Assembly: GCF_000308655.1 (NCBI RefSeq)
Contig: NZ_BAGC01000043.1
Coordinates: forward strand, 1-64,000
Length of the DNA stretch: 64,000 nt
Reading direction: 5' to 3'
DNA from: Nocardia niigatensis NBRC 100131
GTDB taxonomy: Bacteria > Actinomycetota > Actinomycetes > Mycobacteriales > Mycobacteriaceae
The notes beneath the pieces are model-generated. The model searched no databases. It worked only from the letters and a program-made list of their open reading frames with translations, and was not told where the DNA came from. This document shows, piece after piece, positions 58,477 through 64,000 of this stretch. Numbering within the stretch: position 1 is the first letter of the stretch; the number at the start of each line of letters is the position of its first letter. A program made the translations under genes and the position numbers.

Positions 58477-60044
58477 TCCGGCACGATGCGGTGCGAAGCC
58501 CCGACGAACGCGCGATTCAGCACGTCCCCACGATCTCACCGGACATCTCGCCCGCCGCAGTCGATTCCGATGGGAACAGCGCGGAACCGAGAACCACCAC
58601 CGACCGCGGTTCGGCCGGCGGCCGAGTCACGGCAGACTGCGATTCGAGCGCACCGCGTTCCCTGCGCTCAAAGGCCGACCTCCCGGTCCGGCCGCGAATG
58701 TGGTTCGAGCGGGCTGGGTTTCGGGCGCCGCGGATGGGGACGAGTCTAGCGGTGGCCGGGGGGACGGTGATTTCGCTGGCGCCCGGGTTGCTGCCGCGGA
58801 CGCCGTCGGCGCAGGCGATCCTGACGGCGCTGCTGGTGGTGATCGGGTTGGGGGTGGCGGCGATCATCCGGATGATGTTGCGGTGGACGCGGTTCGGGGT
58901 CGCGCACTTCCCGCGCGGGCGGGTGCCGGCGTCGATCGTCGCGGTGGTGGTGGTCGGGGTCGCGATGGGTGGGGCCGAGCAGTGGCAGAACAGGCTGCGG
59001 GCGGCGATGGGGGTGGGCGGGATAGGACCGGGCTATTGGGCGAGGTGGCTGGCGTGGACGATTCCGCTGGTGGTCGTGGTGGTGGCCCTCGCGCGCGGGA
59101 TCGGCTGGGTGGCGCGGCGGTTGGGGCGGGTGCGCACTGTGGCGGCGGGGGTGGCGTTGCTGGTGGCGGGGCAGCTGGTGATCGCGCCGACGGTGGTGGA
59201 GTGGCGGCGGGCGGCGTTCGCGGCGGCCAATTCGTATGTGGATCCGGAGCTGGTGCAACCGGGTTCGCCGACCCGGTCGGGCAGTCCGATGTCGATGGCG
59301 AGCTGGCCGTCGCTGGGGGCGCAGGGCCGGCGGTTCGTGGCGGGGACGCCATCGCGGACCGTGCGGGTGTATGTCGGGTTGAACTCCGCGCCCGATCTGG
59401 ATTCCCGGGTGGCGCTGGCGATCCGGGAGCTGGAGCGCACCGGCGGATTGCGACGCCGCAATCTGGTGGTGACGGTGCCGACCGGTTCGGGCTGGATCGA
59501 CAGTGACGCGGCCGAGGGGCTCGATGCCCGCTTCGGCGGCGACGTCGCGCTGGTCGGTCTGCAGTACTCCGACGCCCCGAGCTGGGTCACCTTCGTCTTC
59601 GGCCGCAGCGCCGCCGAGCAGTCCGCCCGCGCCCTGTTCCGGGCGGTGGAGCAACGGATTTCGGCGCTACCGGACCCGCCTCGCCTCTACATCTACGGCC
59701 AGAGTCTGGGCGCGCTGGGCGGCAGCGCCGTCTTCGCCGATGCCGCCGACCAGGACAGCCGCACCTGCGGCGCGCTGTGGGCGGGCCCGCCCGCCGGGCA
59801 GGTGCATCGCGGCCGCGCGACGGTGCTGGCCAATGCCTCCGATCCGGTGGTGCATTGGTCACCGGCCCTGCTGTGGCGCGCACCGGATCTCACCGGCACC
59901 CGCCCGGACGCGCCGGTCCCGCACTGGCTTCCGGTGATCAGCTTCCTGCAGACCACCGCCGACCTGCTGGGCGCGCTCGACGCGCCGCCCGGCCACGGTC
60001 ACCGCTACGGCGTCGACCAGGGCACGGTCATGCCGGGTTGCTGA
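58473..60044 (+). CDS. Integral membrane alpha/beta-hydrolase (Abhydrolase_9-like)
   Basis: A 523-residue protein: a disordered N-terminus (1-85), four or five TM helices (GTSLAVAGGTVISLAPGLLP ... TVAAGVALLVAGQLVIAPTV) and an extracellular alpha/beta-hydrolase with nucleophile elbow YIYGQSLGALGG, preceded by VRVYVGLNSAPDLDSRVALAIRELE and ending GHGHRYGVDQGT with the likely catalytic His. GTG at 58473 lies within the PLA2 stop (GTGA), making a coupled lipase pair. Its 3' end overlaps the convergent kinase-ARH gene by 40 bases. Confidence 0.85.
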   Translation: MIRHDAVRSPDERAIQHVPTISPDISPAAVDSDGNSAEPRTTTDRGSAGGRVTADCDSSAPRSLRSKADLPVRPRMWFERAGFRAPRMGTSLAVAGGTVISLAPGLLPRTPSAQAILTALLVVIGLGVAAIIRMMLRWTRFGVAHFPRGRVPASIVAVVVVGVAMGGAEQWQNRLRAAMGVGGIGPGYWARWLAWTIPLVVVVVALARGIGWVARRLGRVRTVAAGVALLVAGQLVIAPTVVEWRRAAFAAANSYVDPELVQPGSPTRSGSPMSMASWPSLGAQGRRFVAGTPSRTVRVYVGLNSAPDLDSRVALAIRELERTGGLRRRNLVVTVPTGSGWIDSDAAEGLDARFGGDVALVGLQYSDAPSWVTFVFGRSAAEQSARALFRAVEQRISALPDPPRLYIYGQSLGALGGSAVFADAADQDSRTCGALWAGPPAGQVHRGRATVLANASDPVVHWSPALLWRAPDLTGTRPDAPVPHWLPVISFLQTTADLLGALDAPPGHGHRYGVDQGTVMPGC

Positions 60045-61996
60045 GCGGCGCCGTGGAATTCGCGGGTGAAGTCGGCGGCCAGCCGTTCGATGGCGGCCGC
60101 CGCATCGAGCCCGGAGCGCCAGCGGGCGGGGATGGCGTCCACTCCGAGCCGGGCCCCCAGCAGCGCACCGCAGACGGCCCCGGTCGAGTCGCTGTCCCCG
60201 GAGTGATTGACCGACAGCAGCACGCCGTTGCGGAAGATCTGTTCCGGTGTGCCGCCGACATTCTCGGCGCACACCGCCGCGCACACCCCCAGCGCCAGCG
60301 CCTCGGACCCGATGACGCCGGTGCCGAGCGGTTCCAGCAGTCCGGGCGCCGGCATGGGCCGTCCCCGGAAGGCCGCGGTGTCGGCCAGCCGCACGGCGGC
60401 GTCCAGCGCCTGGGTGGTCTCCTCGTGATCGCGGTTGCGGATCAGATGCGCCCGGGCCCGCTCCACCGCCGACCGCACGTCCAGCCCCCGGCCCAGCCCG
60501 TACACGATGGCCGCGAACGTGCCCGCCGGCAGCCAGCCGCTCGGATTCCCGTGGGTGAGTGCCGCCGCGTCACAGGCCAATTCGAAGGCGTACTCCAGCG
60601 AGGGCATGAACCCGCACGGCGCGGACCGCACCGTGGCGGCACAGCCCTTGGAGTCGTTGATCGGATGATCGCGGGTGCCCAGCGGAATCCCGGGCCGCTG
60701 CCGCGAGGCCACCCGCAGCATGGCCGAGATGGTCGTCTGCGTCGGGCCGCGATAGGTCATGAGCTCCGGGTAGCCGGTCAGCCCGCTCTGCAACGGCACC
60801 GGCTGTTCCGGCACCGCCGCCTGCCCCTGCCCGCGCAGCCACACCAGCAGGTTCTCCTGGATCATGCCGACCGCGGCGGCGGTCCCGCGATCGCGCACCC
60901 GCGCGCTGCGGATGAGCGCCTCCATGGTGAACAGCGCCAGCTGCGTCTCGTCGGAGATGCGGCCCCGGTAACCGCTGCCCTCCCCGGTGACGCCCTGAAT
61001 CCCGTAGCGCTGCTGGATGTTCGGCAGCAGCATGGTCTCGATCGGCGCGCCCAGCGCGTCCCCGACGGCCCCGCCGAACAGGCAGCCGAGCACGGTGTCC
61101 GGACGCGGCAGCCGATCCGCGACCTGCCCGCGCGGCCGCCGTACCAGCGACACCGGTTCGGCCACCGTCTCCCAGGCGGTCTGCGCGAATTCGTAGCAGG
61201 TCTCGTAGCGGTCGCGCGGATCCTTGGACAGCGCCTTTCGCAGCACCGCGTCCAGTTCGGCGGGCAGTTCAGGCCGCAGCAGGCTCACGTCCGGCGGCGG
61301 CGACTGCAGATGCCCGAGCATGACCGTCGCGATATTCGGCGCGTCGAACGGTCCGCGCCCGGTGAGCAGCCGGAACAGCGTGCACGCCAGCGAATACTGA
61401 TCCGAGCGCGGCCCCATGGGCGCGGAGGTGAGCTGTTCCGGAGAGGCGTAGGCCAGGGTGGCGTTGAGCATGCCGGTGCGGGTCAGGTGCGCGGTGTCGT
61501 CGAGCACCCGGGCGATGCCGAAGTCACTGAGCAGGGCCCGCTCCGCGAATCCGGTGCCGATGCCGCCGGAGCGGGACAGCAGGATATTGGCGGGCTTCAC
61601 ATCCCGGTGCAGCACACCGCGCCCGTGGGCGTAATCCAGTGCGGCCGCGGTCTGCACGATGATCTCGACCGCCCGGTCGGGGCTGAGGTCGTAGGGGTCG
61701 ATGGAGGCGCAGTCGACGCCGTCCACGTACTGCATGGCGATCCACAGCCGCTCGTCCTCGTCGCCACGGTCGTAGACGGTGATGATGTTGGGATGGTCGA
61801 GCTGGGCGATGACGTCGGCCTCGCGTTCGAAACGCGTCCGGGTCTCGTTGTCGCCGAACATCTCCCGGTGCAGCAGTTTGAGCGCGATGAGCCGCGGAAG
61901 CCGAGGGTGGCGGGCAGCGTAGACCGAACCCATTCCGCCACGGCCCACTTCGCGCTCGATCACGTAGCCCGCGAAGACCTCGCCGCGTCGCAACAT
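60005..61996 (-). CDS. Ser/Thr protein kinase fused to an ADP-ribosylglycohydrolase
   Basis: A 663-residue protein with two catalytic domains. Residues 1-280 are a complete Ser/Thr kinase: GRGGMGSVYAARH, Lys40, HRDVKPANILL (Asp132), DFG (158-160), ASPEQ. Residues 300-655 are an ADP-ribosylglycohydrolase (ARH/DraG): GCLFGGAVGDALGAP, SDETQLALFTMEAL (metal site, second Asp is Glu), TYRGPTQTTISAML and NHSGDSDSTGAVCGALLGA (Asp601, Asp603, Thr605). No membrane helix, so cytoplasmic. Start at 61996 (MLRRGEVFAGY) matches the paralogous kinase's MLNSGDVFAGF; a GTG at 62014 would add six residues. The fusion suggests one protein that both phosphorylates and removes ADP-ribose. Confidence 0.85.
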   Translation of the reverse strand: MLRRGEVFAGYVIEREVGRGGMGSVYAARHPRLPRLIALKLLHREMFGDNETRTRFEREADVIAQLDHPNIITVYDRGDEDERLWIAMQYVDGVDCASIDPYDLSPDRAVEIIVQTAAALDYAHGRGVLHRDVKPANILLSRSGGIGTGFAERALLSDFGIARVLDDTAHLTRTGMLNATLAYASPEQLTSAPMGPRSDQYSLACTLFRLLTGRGPFDAPNIATVMLGHLQSPPPDVSLLRPELPAELDAVLRKALSKDPRDRYETCYEFAQTAWETVAEPVSLVRRPRGQVADRLPRPDTVLGCLFGGAVGDALGAPIETMLLPNIQQRYGIQGVTGEGSGYRGRISDETQLALFTMEALIRSARVRDRGTAAAVGMIQENLLVWLRGQGQAAVPEQPVPLQSGLTGYPELMTYRGPTQTTISAMLRVASRQRPGIPLGTRDHPINDSKGCAATVRSAPCGFMPSLEYAFELACDAAALTHGNPSGWLPAGTFAAIVYGLGRGLDVRSAVERARAHLIRNRDHEETTQALDAAVRLADTAAFRGRPMPAPGLLEPLGTGVIGSEALALGVCAAVCAENVGGTPEQIFRNGVLLSVNHSGDSDSTGAVCGALLGARLGVDAIPARWRSGLDAAAAIERLAADFTREFHGAAQQPGMTVPWSTP

Positions 61997-62148
61997 CCCC
62001 AAGAAACCCTTCACACACGCCGAACGGCTGTCAGCCTACCGGCCTGGACCGACACGCCGCAGGCATTGCCGGATCGGCCGGACGCGAAAACCGGCGGAAT
62101 CGGACAAGCTGGGCAGCGGGCAGCGGGCACGGCGGGCGGACAGCGCAC

Positions 62149-62178
62149 GGCCCCCGCCGGACGATACCGGCGGGGGCC
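62149..62178 (-). terminator. Hairpin downstream of gatA
   Basis: A perfect 12-bp G+C stem (62149-62160 with 62167-62178) around ACGATA, 85 bases after the gatA stop. No T-tract. Confidence 0.5.
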
Positions 62179-62201
62179 GAATTCGCTTGCGGGACCGCCT
62201 C

Positions 62202-62268
62202 GATCAGGCGGTCCGGCCATCTCGATCAGGCCGCGAAACCTCGGATCAGGCCGCGAGTCGGATCAGGC
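62202..62268. repeat. Four copies of GATCAGGC at the gatA 3' end
   Basis: GATCAGGC occurs at 62202, 62224, 62244 and 62261, spaced 22, 20 and 17 bases. The last copy includes the gatA stop codon. Confidence 0.7.
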
Positions 62269-63732
62269 GATGGGCCCGCGGGCCGCCTCGTAGGCCGCGC
62301 CGACCCGGTAGAGCCGGTCGTCGGCCAGCGCCGGAGCCATGATCTGCAGACCGACCGGCATGCCGTCGTCCGAGCTCAGCCCGGACGGCACCGACATGGC
62401 GCAGTGCCCGGCCAGGTTGGTGGGCAGCGTGCACAGGTCCGAGAGGTACATGGCCAGCGGGTCGTTGACCTTCTCGCCCAGCTTCCACGGGGTGAACGGA
62501 CTGGTCGGCGAGACCAGCACGTCCACGGTCTCGTAGGCCTGGTCGAAGTCCCGCGCGATCAGGTTGCGGACCTTGTTGGCCTGACCGTAGTAGGCGTCGT
62601 AGTAGCCGGCCGACAGCGCGTAGGTGCCGATCATGATGCGGCGCTTGACCTCCGGACCCAGCCCCGCCTCACGGGTCATGGACATGACCTGCTCGGCCGA
62701 GTGCGTGCCGTCGTCGCCGACGCGCAGGCCGTACCGCATGGCGTCGAAGCGCGCCAGGTTCGACGACACCTCCGACGGCAGGATCAGGTAGTAGGCGGGC
62801 AGCGCGTACTCGAAGTGCGGGCAGGACACCTCGATCACCTCGGCGCCCAGTTCCTTCAGCTGCGCGACCGCGGCGTCGAAGGAGGCGATGACGCCCGGCT
62901 GGTAGCTGTCGGAGTGAAGTTCCTTCACCACACCGACTTTCACGCCCCGCAGGTCGCCCTCGGCGCCCTCGCGGGCGGCGGCCACCACCGGCGGCACCGG
63001 CACGTTGCGGGAGGTGGAGTCCTTCGGGTCGTAACCCGCGATCACCTCGTGCAGCAGCGCGGTGTCCAGCACGGTGCGACCGCACGGGCCACCCTGATCC
63101 AGCGAGGACGCGCAGGCGACCAGGCCGAAGCGGGACACGGTGCCGTAGGTCGGCTTGGTGCCGACGGTCGCGGTGACCGCGGCGGGCTGGCGGATCGAGC
63201 CACCGGTGTCGGTGCCGATGGCCAGCGGAGCCTGGTACGAGGCGAGCGCGGCGGCCGAGCCACCACCCGAGCCGCCCGGAATCCGGTCGGTGTCCAAGGG
63301 ATTGCGGGTCGGGCCGTACGCCGAGTTCTCGGTGGACGATCCCATGGCGAACTCGTCCATGTTCGTCTTGCCGAGGATCGGGATGCCCGCCTCGCGCAGC
63401 TTGGTGGTGAGCGTCGCGTCATACGGCGACACCCAGCCCTCGAGCATCTTCGACCCGCAGGTGGTCGGCATGTCCGTGGTGGTGAAAACGTCCTTGAGCG
63501 CCAAGGGAACACCGGCCAGCGCCGAGACCACCTTGCCGCCGGCGACCTGACGGTCCACCTCGGCGGCGGTCAGCAGCGCCTGCTCGCCGGCCACGTGCAG
63601 GAAGGCGTTGATCTCCCCGTCGACCTCGGCGATGCGCTGGATGTGGGCCTCGGTGACCTCGACCGAGGACACCTCGCGCGCGTGGATCTTGTCCGCGAGT
63701 TGGGCTGCGGACAGCTTGGTCAGGTCGGTCAT
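62263..63732 (-). CDS. gatA: Aspartyl/glutamyl-tRNA amidotransferase subunit A
   Basis: GatA is the glutaminase/amidase subunit that supplies ammonia for transamidation. The 489-residue amidase-signature protein shows GVPLALKDVFTTTDMPTTCGSKML (catalytic Lys), IPGGSGGGSAAALAS and GTDTGGSIRQPAA (the Ser-cisSer-Lys region) and the C-terminal MPVGLQIMAP. Its ATG overlaps the gatC stop by four bases. Confidence 0.97.
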   Translation of the reverse strand: MTDLTKLSAAQLADKIHAREVSSVEVTEAHIQRIAEVDGEINAFLHVAGEQALLTAAEVDRQVAGGKVVSALAGVPLALKDVFTTTDMPTTCGSKMLEGWVSPYDATLTTKLREAGIPILGKTNMDEFAMGSSTENSAYGPTRNPLDTDRIPGGSGGGSAAALASYQAPLAIGTDTGGSIRQPAAVTATVGTKPTYGTVSRFGLVACASSLDQGGPCGRTVLDTALLHEVIAGYDPKDSTSRNVPVPPVVAAAREGAEGDLRGVKVGVVKELHSDSYQPGVIASFDAAVAQLKELGAEVIEVSCPHFEYALPAYYLILPSEVSSNLARFDAMRYGLRVGDDGTHSAEQVMSMTREAGLGPEVKRRIMIGTYALSAGYYDAYYGQANKVRNLIARDFDQAYETVDVLVSPTSPFTPWKLGEKVNDPLAMYLSDLCTLPTNLAGHCAMSVPSGLSSDDGMPVGLQIMAPALADDRLYRVGAAYEAARGPIA

Positions 63733-64000
63733 TCGCCCTCTCCCAGAATCTGCGGAACCATGAACCGCTGCTCCTCGACGGCCGGAGCCATGGCGAGGGC
63801 CTGCTCCGGAGTCAGGCAGGGCTGCTCCGCATCCGGGCGGGTCACGTTGGTCTCCGGATTCGGGGATGCGGTGGCGGGCACGTCCGCGGCGGCGACCTCG
63901 GAGATCTGCGCGACGTGGGTCAGGATGGAATCCAGCTGACCGGCGTACAGATCGAGTTCGTCGTCCGTCAAAGCGAGCCGGGACAGCCGGGCGAGGTGAG
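63729..64000 (-). CDS. gatC: Aspartyl/glutamyl-tRNA amidotransferase subunit C (5' end outside window)
   Basis: GatC links GatA and GatB. The visible 90 residues read HLARLSRLALTDDELDLYAGQLDSILTHVAQI ... NVTRPDAEQPCLTPEQAL ... FMVPQIL, matching the whole of GatC after its first few residues. The reading frame stays open to the window edge, so the N-terminus lies beyond; a TTG within it (63971) is not the start. Four-base overlap with gatA. Confidence 0.92.
   Translation of the reverse strand, partial: HLARLSRLALTDDELDLYAGQLDSILTHVAQISEVAAADVPATASPNPETNVTRPDAEQPCLTPEQALAMAPAVEEQRFMVPQILGEGE

Noticed and set aside
63729..63971. gatC starting at TTG 63971
   Set aside because: Residues upstream of it (HLARLSRLAL) are conserved GatC sequence, so the gene is simply cut by the window edge.

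Overview
The window is high-G+C actinobacterial chromosome. Its backbone matches, gene for gene, the Mycobacterium tuberculosis stretch Rv2991 to Rv3012c: Rv2991-like protein, tRNA-Glu/tRNA-Gln, gltX, Rv2993c, Rv2994-like MFS, leuB, serA, ilvC-ilvN-ilvB, cfp6, DoxX, lppZ, gatB, pfkA, gatA, gatC. Frequent GTG starts, XRE/DUF397 pairs, eukaryotic-like kinases and many lipoproteins point to Mycobacteriales, most likely Nocardia. The genus is inferred from gene content; no rRNA is present.

Layout. 1-9 kb: housekeeping (F420/FMN-type oxidoreductase, two tRNAs, gltX, FAH-family hydrolase, MFS transporter, leuB, serA), with a decayed GT39 glycosyltransferase fragment between leuB and serA. 9-27.5 kb: an accessory block inserted between serA and ilvC. 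It holds predicted nucleases or nucleic-acid enzymes (COG3541 nucleotidyltransferase, GHKL ATPase fused to a PD-(D/E)XK nuclease, AbiEi-DUF559 protein, SRA-like/HNH protein, Shedu-type DUF4263 nuclease, Uma2 protein), regulator/enzyme pairs (HxlR/nitroreductase, TetR/SDR, XRE/DUF397), a neutral ceramidase and two unusual small peptides. 27.5-37.5 kb: branched-chain amino acid genes ilvBNC, with a leader-peptide attenuator, and ilvD, then cfp6-like, DoxX and LppZ genes and an autoregulated MerR gene. 37.5-39 kb: gatB. 39-62 kb: a second block between gatB and gatA with an FtsX-type ABC exporter, two HK-RR-Ser/Thr kinase modules, two tandem beta-lactamase-like lipoproteins, pfkA, a CGNR/AhpD pair, a second XRE/DUF397 pair, a phospholipase A2/alpha-beta hydrolase operon and a kinase-ADP-ribosylglycohydrolase fusion. 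62-64 kb: gatA and 5'-truncated gatC.

How the genes work together. serA, leuB, ilvBNC and ilvD supply serine, leucine, isoleucine and valine. gltX, tRNA-Glu, tRNA-Gln and gatCAB form the indirect Gln-tRNA route used by organisms without GlnRS. The 39-62 kb block is mostly envelope signalling. The 9-27.5 kb block looks like a small defence and stress island without visible transposase, integrase or att site.

Best candidates for something new are the Ser/Thr kinase-ADP-ribosylglycohydrolase fusion (60005-61996), the single-gene GHKL-nuclease (11033-13081), and the cluster of a 73-aa protein, an SRA-like/HNH protein and a Shedu nuclease beside a divergent XRE/DUF397 pair (20584-24621). Domain assignments come from reading motifs by eye; no database search was run.
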